Shown here one piece after another: positions 36,901 through 48,900 of a DNA stretch of 64,000 nt. The stretch is from contig OZ025258.1 of the NCBI GenBank assembly GCA_964019135.1, positions 28,018,186 through 28,082,185 on the forward strand, given 5' to 3'. Both the position numbers and the translations under genes were made by a program. Source of the DNA: Arenicola marina. Lineage: Eukaryota; Annelida; Polychaeta; Arenicolidae. The first letter of the stretch is position 1, and each line of letters begins with the position of its first letter. The notes beneath the pieces were generated by a model. That model searched no databases, was not told the origin of the DNA, and saw only the letters and a list, made by a program, of their open reading frames with translations.

Positions 36901-39900
36901 CGAGGGCGAAAGGACACGCCTCGAGGGCGAAAGGGACACTCGCTGAGTAATAATGGACAATTGGGCTAATGTATGGCTAGGAAGAAGGGGTGGGGTAAAG
37001 GACGGTGACCCACGAAACCTGGGTAATACCGTTATATACTGTGCGTATATATGGTTTGACTCCGGCAGGATGAGATCAAAACATTTGTATGGCTTCGCCT
37101 TGGGGTATTGGGACATCTTTCATGGCAATTGTAGGTGCATGAGGTCATGACCAGGAAGCGCCCCCACCCCTCATCCAACTACCCTCACCCCTCTCGGTAC
37201 CGGTGTTGACGAGCCGCCCCCAATCCCACCGCCGCAACCGTCGACCATTAAATCTCTCCATAATGATGAACAACAGACAGTCTGACCATGGTCTTTTAAT
37301 ATGACCTATGTGCGCTGGCCGCCGTTCCTTTGTCAAGGACACGGCGTCATATTTTTTTATATGTCCGACATCGTAACCAGACACCGCTACCGCTTCTCCA
37401 CCTCCCCCCCCCCCCCCCCGCCACCACCCACCCTCCCCATGGCGGGGTCACCCCGTGGCCTTGTTTGTTGCGAGTAGCGGGCTTATTGTCGAGTGTGCCC
37501 TGCTAGGCACACCCCTTCTTCCTCGCGCCGCAACCCGATATCTGGTCTGCGGTGCCACTCATCTGGTCACCTACCTGTAGCGCAGTGGTACGGGCTGGTC
37601 AGACTTGCGGAAGGCGGCGAGGTCATGATTATCACATTTCGAATAAAGCAGCCTACTTACACGCGCCATCTTAGATTTTGTTCATTTTAGAATCAAGACT
37701 AAAAGTATCTCAAAATTAGGATGCATATGTTTTATATCTCGGTGAGTCTGTAAAACAACAATTTCAATATAAAACTGCGCGGACTATATAATCGCGCGGA
37801 CGTCCTAGCGAGCCGCGGTCGACGTGACACAGAATAGCGAAGGCGCGCCGGGATAAAGCCGGCCACCAGCTTTTGCTCCGGTGAACAAATGTGCTTCTCT
37901 CCGGATAGCCCACAGGGTTTCGGGATTTAAACTCAAGACATTGATTGGCAATGCAATTACAGCACATATTACTTTAATAAAAAAAACACCCTTCAAATTC
38001 GCTATTCCAAAGCTCAAATCAGAGCATTTCTCAATCAAAAATATATATATGTCTATAACCGTCTGGTTAATTGAAGATTTTAAAACGGAACTTTGTTCCC
38101 GCCGGCATCAGTAAGGAAGGTTGCCATAGCGGACGAAGCTGCACAATGACAAAAAACGGTCCACCACCCTCCCCCGTAACTTGATGAGTGTTGATTGTGT
38201 TACACTAGATTGATCAGAGTTTATGCCTCGTAATATTAGTTCAGCTTAATTCAGATTACATTCACTCCATTGAGCGTGGACCGACCACAACAGACACATG
38301 GTCAATGACGTCATAAGCCAGTCACCCTGATGGATATGTGAAAAAGTTGCCCGTTATATTGACACTTTCCCTGTCTGTATCCGTTTCATACCACGATATT
38401 TCCTCAGATTAAGTTTGTGTTTTCACAGCCGACAATGCACCCATGCGCCGGACCCCAAGGCAAATAGGATACGTACAACCCGGTCGATGACACCAGATCT
38501 ACAAAGACTCCCGCAAAGTAGCTTCTTCGTCGCCATATTTACATGCTCCTGACAGATCCACGTATAGAGGGTGACTAATCTACAGCCTCTCCCCCTCCCT
38601 CTCCCACCCACCTCTCTCTCCCTGCCATCCCTCACTCTGTCAACACTGACAAGTCAATGGCGCACCCATTAGCGCGTTTATTATGGTCGTTGTGGCTATT
38701 TATGGCTTCCATGGAGGAAGCACAGGCGTCAGTTTGTGTAAAAAAAAAGTGACGCTAATTGCGTACAAATAAAAGTAAATGTGGGCAAACACATAAGATG
38801 GATCTAGCTTGTATAGAACCCCTTGAGGGCTAAGTACCAAACTAGGGCTATGACGCTGAATGTCCGTTTTGTTATCATTGACGCCAACAGTGTGTTGCTT
38901 CATTGTAGATTAACTCTTCCATCCATATTATATGCAACGGTAGTAAAAACTGCCTTATTGAGTGGGGGTGGCGGGGGGGGGGGGTGGCGGCAACGCAACA
39001 CCCTTCCTACTCACCCACTACCCCCCACCCCCTCCTCCGCCACCCCTCCCCTCTACTCGTCCCCGTCACGCAAACAGGCCTCCCTTGGTTTTCAAGATGC
39101 CCTTTCGTCACCGCCATATGGATGTAGTCCAACACCGCCCCCCCCCCACCCCCGCGCTCCCTAACCCCCTCCGCCACAACTTCCTAGCCGCCCCTATTCA
39201 CCCACCCACCCACCACGCCCCACGCGGTCTCAATGATACTCCACGTGGCTCCATATTACCAGGCCGCTTAAGTTCTCCCTACCAGCCATTCACCCTGAAC
39301 CCCCCCCCCCCCCCTCCTCGATATTTCCCCCGTGGCCTATACGTACCATACCGGATCGCTCGTACGTCACTCTCTCCTGCTTGGTCCGTGAGTTGATGCT
39401 CTCGCGAGAGCTCTATCAAGTATACATAATACGTACAGGGTTGAATATCACTTGGGTACTTTAGTTTCGTATAGTAGGCCTAATTGATTGAATAATCTCA
39501 TTATGCCGCACATATGTGTATATAAATACATATTGTACATACATACGACTTATTCTATATTTACATAAATGTATATATGTTTTAAGGTATGGTTGAGACT
39601 TTTTTATTCATTGAAATGGAATATGTAAATAACGTATTCAAGTGAGTAAATTCAATATTGGACCTTGTTACCGGTTTCAAGTAGTGAAAGTCAACAATTA
39701 CTACAAATAAACCACCTCAATATTAAGAAAAATAAAAACAAAACAGCTTATTGTAATAAGTGAGTCATTCACTGTGAGCAAGTTATGATTGCTCCCCATG
39801 TGATCTGCTTTGCTGGTTATCCTGGTTTATGACAGATGATCCTTGGGGGAGAGGGGGTGGGGGTGCACTATATTATGACAGTGGTGCTGGCGTGCCGCCC

Positions 39901-42900
39901 GTGCCGTAGAGGGCAATAAGCCAGATGGAGCACGAGAGAAAAATACGTGATTTTGTCATCATCGAGAGAAAACAATTTGGGTAAAAAACGCATCCAAAAT
40001 AGACACTGACAGACTTGGCAAAGAAGACTTCTGCTTTGGAAAAAAGACGAAAATAGGAGTCGGCACACATGAATATACCTTACTATACGTAGTGCCCCCC
40101 CCCCCCCCTCGAGGCCAGGGTTCAAGGTGTCTGGACCACATTTGGAACAATAGTTTAGGAGGAAATATGTGACAACTACGCAATGTTACTTTGGACCGCC
40201 TCCTTCACCCTCGCCCCCGCCCCCTTCCCACTCTCCCCCACTCCCACCTCCCACCTTCCGACCCTCTTCACTCCCAAACCACTTTTCTGGCCGTACCGTA
40301 GCGCGCGTCATTTCTTTTCGTTCACCGCCAACTGAAGGCCGTTAACCCTCTTCTCGGCGGCTATAATAAGGTATCGTCCTTTCAGTCGCCCCCCCCCCAC
40401 CCCCCGCCCCCGGGCCTCCTCTTCAAGCCAGACGGGGTCACTCTCCCTTAGAGCTTGACCTCCACGGATTCACCGAAGCAGTCAAGAGGCAGTCACTGTC
40501 TGGCTGTTGATAATGCTAGACAGACGCCGTGTGAAGCTAAGCGAGTTGTCCAAGGAACGCGACATTATCGGGTGATCATGTCGATGCCCGAGGAATCATT
40601 GTTATCCGGTAATGTCGTTTTCCAAGGACGTTACCTTATGTAAAACCCAGATCCTTCCTTCTGAAACTTCCACACTGAATTACAGCAAAACATGGCCAGT
40701 AGGAAGATCGCCATATTAAGTACACAGTTGATAGATATATAACCTAGTTGGGGAGGTTCCGGGCGATACACATATGTGCCGCCTCCTCAAATGACCCCTT
40801 CTTACGCCTGGTGTCTCAAAGAAACAAAATGCTCCATTTTGTCCTCGCGTATTCCTGGGATTTCCGCGTCCATGTTTCGGTGTTTTTGTGCTTTTAACCT
40901 CCATGTTTTGTTCATGACTGTATATTTTTGATGCTTTAACCCAACATTTCCCTCTCGATGACTACAGAATTTCGTCCTTTCCTTTCGCTCTCCATATGCC
41001 ATATACCCCAATCACTGCACCTGCCTACTCATTCCCCGAGGGGAGGGGGGAGGGGAGGGGGGGAGGGGAGTAAGTGGGGTAGTTTTGTCAGTGCGCATAG
41101 CGAGTTCCGAGGAGTGGTGGAAGGTCCATGGTGTTCAGCCACCCTCCCTCGGTGACCCTTTGAGCTTCTGCCTTAAAATTTGTGCTCGACCGTATGCGAA
41201 TGCCAACGGTATATTTTCTAAATTGTTTGCACGAATCTAGTATTGGGCAACGAACACCACATGTGCAGTAAACACCCGCAGATAGGTCATTCTATTGATA
41301 ACGTACAATAAAAATGTACACACAATCTATAATTAAAATATATATTATAGGTATATCAATATTTAATATGCACTAAATATATAACACTGTGTACGAAATA
41401 TGTAACTATATAAAACAAAGTATGTACATGTACACTGTTAACGATTACCATAAGCAATGATTTAGGCTCATGGTTGACAGCCCTAATTGCTTCCACCCAC
41501 CCGTTCCACCCATTATAGACTCATGGTTGACAGCCCTAACCGCTTCCACCCACCCTTCCGCCCATTATAGGCTCATGGTTGACAGCCATAACAACCTCCA
41601 CCCACTCTTCCACCCATCATAGACTCATGGTTGACAGCCCTAACTGCCTCCACCCACCCTTCCACCCATTATAGGCACATGGCTGACAGCCCTAACTGCC
41701 TCCACCCACCCTTCCACCCATTATAGGCTCATGGCTGACAGCCCTAACTGCCTCCACCCACCCTTCCACCCATTATAGGCTCATGGTTGACAGCCATAAC
41801 AACCTCCACCCACTCTTCCACCCATCATAGACTCATGGTTGACAGCCCTAACTGCCTCCACCCACCCTTCCACCCATTATAGGCACATGGCTGACAGCCC
41901 TAACTGCCTCCACCCACCCTTCCACCCATTATAGGCTCATGGCTGACAGCCCTAACTGCCTCCACCCACCCTTCCACCCATTATAGGCTCATGGTTGACA
42001 GCCCTAACTGCCTCCACCCACCCTTCCACCCATTATAGGCTCATGGCTGACAGCCCTAACTGCCTCCACCCACCCTTCCACTCATTATAGGCTCATGGTT
42101 GACAGCCCTAACTGCCTCCACCCACCCTTCCACCCATTATAGGCTCATGGTTGACAGCCCTAACTGCCTCCACCCACCCTTCCACCCATCATAGACTCAT
42201 GGTTGACAGCCCTAACTGCCTCCACCCACCCTTCCATCCATTATAGGCTCATGGCTGACAGCCCTAACTGCCTCCACCCACCCTTCCGCCCATCATAGAC
42301 TCATGGTTGACAGCCCTAACTGCCTCCACCCACCCTTCCATCCATTATAGGCTCATGGTTGACAGCCCTAACTGCCTCCACCCACCCTTCCGCCCATCAT
42401 AGACTCATGGTTGACAGCCCTAACTGCCTCCACCCACCCTTCCACCCATTATAGGCTCATGGCTGACAGCCCTAACTGCCTCCACCCACCCTTCCGCCCA
42501 TTATAGGCTCATGGCTGACAGCTCCAGCTGCCTCCACCCACCCTTCCGCCCATCATGGACTCATGGTTGACAGCCCTAACTGCCTCCACCCACCCTTCCA
42601 CCCATTATAGGCTCATGGCTGACAGCCCTAACTGCCTCCACCCACCCTTCCACCCATTATAGGCTCATGGCTGACAGCCCTAACTGCCTCCACCCACCCT
42701 TCCACCCATTATAGGCTCATGGTTGACAGCCCTAACTGCCTCCACCCACTCTTCCATCCATTATAGGCTCATGGTTGACAGCCCTAACTGCCTCCACCCA
42801 CCCTTCCACCCATTATAGGCTCATGGTTGACAGCCCTAACTGCCTCCACCCACCCTTCCACCCATTATAGGCTCATGGTTGACAGCCCTAACTGCCTCCA

Positions 42901-45900
42901 CCCACCCTTCCGCCCATTATAGGCTCATGGTTGACAGCCCTAACTGCCTCCACCCACCCTTCCACCCATTATAGACTCATGGTTGACAGCCCTAAATGCC
43001 TCCACCCACCCTTCCACCCATTATGGGCTCATGGTTGACAGCCCTAACTGCCTCCACCCACCCTTCCACCCATCATAGACTCATGGTTGACAGCCCTAAC
43101 TGCCTCCACCCACCCTTCCACCCATTATAGGCTCATGGCTGACAGCCCTAACTGCCTCCACCCACCCTTCCGCCCATTATAGGCTCATGGCTGACAGCTC
43201 TAACTGCCTTCACCCACCCTTCCGCCCATCATGGACTCATGGTTGACAGTCCTAACTGCCTCCACCCACCCTTCCACCCATTATGGGCTCATGGCTGACA
43301 GCCCTAACTGCCTCCACCCACCCTTCCGCCCATTATATGCTCATGGCTGACAGCTCTAACTGCCTCCACCCACCCTTCCGCCCATCATAGACTCATGGTT
43401 GACAGCCCTAACTGCCTCCACCCACCCTTCCACCCATTATAGGCTCATGGCTGACAGCTCTAACTGCCTCCACCCACCCTTCCACCCATTATAGGCTCAT
43501 GGTTGACAGCCCTAACTGCCTCCACCCACCCTTCCACCCATCATGGACTCATGGCTGACAGCCCTAACTGCCTCCACCCACCCTTCCACCCATTATGGGC
43601 TCATGGCTGACAGCCCTAACTGCCTCCACCCACCCTTCCACCCATTATGGGCTCATGGTTGACAGCCCTAACTGCCTCCACCCACCCTTCAACCCATTAT
43701 AGGCTCATGGTTGACAGCCCTAACTGCCTCCACCCACCCTTCCACCCATCATGGACTCATGGCTGACAGCCCTAACTGCCTCCACCCACCCTTCCACCCA
43801 TTATGGGCTCATGGCTGACAGCCCTAACTGCCTCCACCCACCCTTCCACCCATACACCCACCGCGCTACCCATTGACCGCATGCTGCTGTTACTCGCCGA
43901 AGGTGCCTTGGCTCGATCGTGTCGCTCATATCTGTGGTGTGAAACAGAGTTCATTCTGACACTAGTCACTTTTGGAGAGGACGCGGCCCCCTTGACGTCA
44001 CACCCGTCAGTTCAGATAGGTCATCCCCCCCCCCCACCACCCCCGCCCTTGATCTACCTCACGGTCGACGGCCGTGTGCATGTAAAGATTGACAGAGATA
44101 AATGGGGGACGTAGATTGTGGATTGTGGATTGTGCCCTGCTGGGTCAACCTAAGCGACCGGTACGTGGTTTGAACCCCAACTGTGCAAATATCTGTGTGT
44201 GCAGGAAAAAGATTCCAGGCGTAATTCCCATGTCGTAATGACAAACAAACCACATATATTATAATAGGATGATGTCATCCCATGTCGTAGTTAAAAACAA
44301 ACCTCACATGTTATAATAATATGACGTCATTCCCATGTCGAAATTAAAAACAAACCACTCATTATAATAGGATTACGTCACTCCCATGTCGTAATTAAAA
44401 ACAAATCACCCTTTGTACTCAGATAGCCATGTCATATGAAGCTTTCTCGCGCAAACCAGTCATATTTTACACTGGGAGGTGACAATCAAACATTTCTGCG
44501 AGAATACCCAGTCGCAGAGTACGGAATGGGTTTACCCCGGACCTGCTGCCACAATGGGGCCGCAGCCAAGTAAGTGCGCGAAGTGATAATGAACCCACCA
44601 CACTTAACACGGTGGGGTGATGTGCCCACAGACTGCCCCCGGGCTGAGTATTTTCACAAAACAAGTTTGACTGTCACCTCCCAGTGTAAAAATTGACTAT
44701 GGTTTGCGCGAGAAAATGTATGCACAGGGAGTGTGCTGTGGCATTAAGGAAGAAAGATTAAACATTTTGGCTGACGTCATGATAAAATGATAGAATACAC
44801 ATATTTTTCCCTGTTCACAGTTTTCACTGTTCTTTTCCTTTTCATCAAGTGACAATACTATTAATGAAACAACAAGTGCAAATTTCTACAGCTTGATCTT
44901 GAGCTCCCAGCAATGCGCATTGACGCGCTGCTGACTCACCCACTGTCAAGTTGCTTTTTGCTCTCACTCCAGAGAACTGGTCGTCACGGATCCTTGATGT
45001 GGTTCCCCTGGATCAGCTCCCGTGCTTCTGGGGCGGCAATGCGCGGGCCCCGGACGAAGGCTGCAGTGACTACGTGAGTACAGTCACCCTGACGTCATGT
45101 CATCGGAGGAGGTCGCTATGGAGTTGGAGGGGGTCACTAAGGTGACGTGACTCCCCCGAACCCCCCATTTTGAGGATGTGGTGTCTGTTGCATTCTGAAT
45201 GACGATTGGCAACTTTTTCACAAATTTTCACAAATTTACGCATCCCCCCACCCCCCACCCCCCACCCCTCCCGCGCTCACTCTTCTCAGATCACTCCTCG
45301 CTCTGTGAGTCATGGTACCGTGATTGGGCTTAAGGCCATGTCACAAATGTATCCAATATATATCTGTGATGTGAGAAAATATTTTCCGTGCATGAGGAGA
45401 CTTTAATTAAGGCGTTTATTTCTGTGTGCATTATTTAGGGATTCAAGCTATAGACATGGGGAAGAAGATGCAAACCTTGGTGATTTACGAGAAATAATAA
45501 TGTGTTGTGCACTAGGCATCCATCCTTGGTTGTATCAAGTTGAGCTTCTATTGTTTTATTGTTTGGTTAAAGTCGTTTATTGTTCGGGCAGACGGCATTG
45601 TGTAGCCTTGCTGCTCATTTCATGTTTATACGTGTACTTTGAGTACGAATAAAGATATATATATATATATACACGCTTTTACGAGAGGCGGACTGGTAAA
45701 CGAATAACGGTTTAGGTTACGTGCGTTGTACGACAACGTTCGCTGTATCGTTTTATTGCTATATTGTTTACTGTCTTCAGATAAACCACTGCCCCTCGAT
45801 CTCACCAAGCTTGTACCTACGCGACCAAATCACTGTGGACCATGACAGAATGACGTCGGCGACAGTGCCAAGGAGCGGCGTCTTAAAGCTGACGTACAAC

Positions 45901-48900
45901 GTAACGATACCAGGCACAGTGATCAGGTATGTAGAGTATGACGTCACCAACAGTGCCGGGGGTAGGGGGTGATGTTCCACAGTACAATGTAACGCCACCC
46001 TTACCTGTACCCTGTACCTTCACTGCTCTACCTTTACTGTTGTGCCTTCACTGCTCTACCTTTACTGTTGTACCTTCACTGTTGTACCTTCACTGCGGTA
46101 CCTTCACTGTTGTACCTTCACTGCTGTACCTTCACTGTTGTACCTTTACTGCTCTACCTTCACTGTTGTGCCTTCACTGTTGTACCTTCACTGCTCTACC
46201 TTCACTGTTGTACCTTCACTGTTGTACCTTCACTGCTCTACCTTTACTGCTCTACCTTCACTGCTCTACCTTCACTGCTCTACCTTCACTGCTCTACCTT
46301 CACTGCTCTACCTTCACTGCTCTACCTTTACTGTTGTACCTTCACTGTTGTACCTTCACTGCGGTACCTTCACTGTTGTACCTTCACTGCTGTACCTTCA
46401 CTGTTGTACCTTTACTGCTCTACCTTCACTGTTGTGCCTTCACTGTTGTACCTTCACTGCTCTACCTTCACTGTTGTACCTTCACTGTTGTACCTTCACT
46501 GCTCTACCTTTACTGCTCTACCTTCACTGCTCTACCTTCACTGCTCTACCTTCACTGCTCTACCTTCACTGCTCTACCTTCACTGCTCTACCTTCACTGT
46601 TGTACCTTCACTGTTCTACCTTTACTGTTGTACCTTCACTGCTCTACCTTTACTGCTCTACCTTCACTGCTCTACCTTCACTGCTCTACCTTCACTGCTC
46701 TACCTTCCCTGTTGTACCTTTACTGCTCTACCTTCACTGCTCTACCTTCACTGCTCTACCTTCACTGCTCTACCTTCACTGCTCTACCTTCACTGTTGTA
46801 CCTTCACTGCTCTACCTTTACTGTTGTACCTTCACTGCTCTACCTTTACTGCTCTACCTTCACTGCTCTACCTTCACTGCTCTACCTTCACTGCTCTACC
46901 TTCACTGCTCTACCTTCACTGCTCTACCTTCACTGCTCTACCTTCCCTGTTGTACCTTTACTGCTCTACCTTCACTGCTCTACCTTCACTGCTCTACCTT
47001 CACTGTTGTACCTTCACTGCTCTACCTTTCTGTTGTACCTTCACTGCTCTACCTTTACTGCTCTACCTTCACTGCTCTACCTTCACTGCTCTACCTTCAC
47101 TGCTCTACCTTCACTGCTCTACATTCACTGCTCTACCTTCCCTGTTGTACCTTCACTGCTCTACCTTCACTGTTGTACCTTCACTGCTCTACCTTCACTG
47201 CTCTACCTTCACTGTTGTACCTTCACTGTTGTACCTTCACTGCTCTAGCTTTACTGCTCTACCTTCACTGCTCTACCTTCACTGCTCTACCTTCACTGCT
47301 CTACCTTCACTGCTCTACCTTCACTGTTGTACCTTTACTGCTCTACCTTCACTGCTCTACCTTCACTGCTCTACCTTCACTGCTCTACCTTCACTGTTGT
47401 ACCTTCACTGCTCTACCTTCACTGTTGTACCTTCACTGTTGTACCTTCACTGCTCTAGCTTTACTGCTCTACCTTCACTGCTCTACCTTCACTGCTCTAC
47501 CTTCACTGCTCTACCTTCACTGTTGTACCTTCACTGCTCTACCTTTACTGTTGTACCTTCACTGCTCTACCTTTACTGCTCTACCTTCACTGCTCTACCT
47601 TCACTGCTCTACCTTCACTGCTCTACCTTCACTGCTCTACCTTCACTGCTCTACCTTCACTGCTCTACCTTCCCTGTTGTACCTTTACTGCTCTACCTTC
47701 ACTGCTCTACCTTCACTGCTCTACCTTCACTGTTGTACCTTCGCTGCTCTACCTTTCTGTTGTACCTTCACTGCTCTACCTTTACTGCTCTACCTTCACT
47801 GCTCTACCTTCACTGCTCTACCTTCACTGCTCTACCTTCACTGCTCTACATTCACTGCTCTACCTTCCCTGTTGTACCTTCACTGCTCTACCTTCACTGT
47901 TGTACCTTCACTGCTCTACCTTCACTGCTCTACCTTCACTGTTGTACCTTCACTGTTGTACCTTCACTGCTCTAGCTTTACTGCTCTACCTTCACTGCTC
48001 TACCTTCACTGCTCTACCTTCACTGCTCTACCTTCACTGCTCTACCTTCACTGTTGTACCTTTACTGCTCTACCTTCACTGCTCTACCTTCACTGCTCTA
48101 CCTTCACTGCTCTACCTTCACTGTTGTACCTTCACTGCTCTACCTTCACTGTTGTACCTTCACTGTTGTACCTTCACTGCTCTAGCTTTACTGCTCTACC
48201 TTCACTGCTCTACCTTCACTGCTCTACCTTCACTGCTCTACCTTCACTGCTCTACCTTCACTCTTGTACCTTCACTGCTCTACCTTCACTGCTCTACCTT
48301 CACTGCTCTACCTTTACTGTTGTACCTTCACTGCTCTATCTTCACTGCTCTACCTTCACTGTTGTACCTTCACTGTTGTACCTTCACTGTTGTACCTTCA
48401 CTGCTCTACCTTCACTATGGTACCTTCACTGCTCTACCTTCACTGCTCTACCTTCACTGTTGTACCTTCACTGTTGTACCTTCACTGCTCTACCTTCACT
48501 ACGGTACCTTCACAGCTCTACCTTCACTGTTGTACCTTCACTGTTGTACCTTCACTGCCATACCTTCACTGCTGTACTTTCACTGTTGTACCTTCACTGC
48601 TGTACCTTCACTGTTGTACCTTCACTGTTGTACCATCACTGTTGTACCTTCACTGTTGTACCTTCACTGCGGTACCTTCACGGTTGTACCTTCACTGCTG
48701 TACCTTCACTGTTGTACCTTTACTGCTCTACCTTCACTGCTCTACCTTCACTACTGTACCTTCACTGTTGTATCTTCACTGTTGTACCTTCACTGCTGTA
48801 CCTTCACTGCTCTACCTGCACTACTGTACCTTCACTGTTGTACCTTCACTGCTGTACCTTCACTGCTCTACCTTCACTACTGTACCTTCACTGTTGTATC

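Noticed and set aside
35907-36950. Arg/Lys/Glu-rich frame of 347 codons and a second of 294 codons
   Set aside because: They are products of the 22-bp array, open in several frames on both strands, with no domain or start context.
41464-43855. CRISPR-like array of regular repeats
   Set aside because: The 52-bp units are directly adjacent with no unique spacers, and the genome is eukaryotic. The same applies to all other arrays.
45721-45972. 83-codon frame taken as a separate gene
   Set aside because: It contains exon 10 with intron sequence on both sides.
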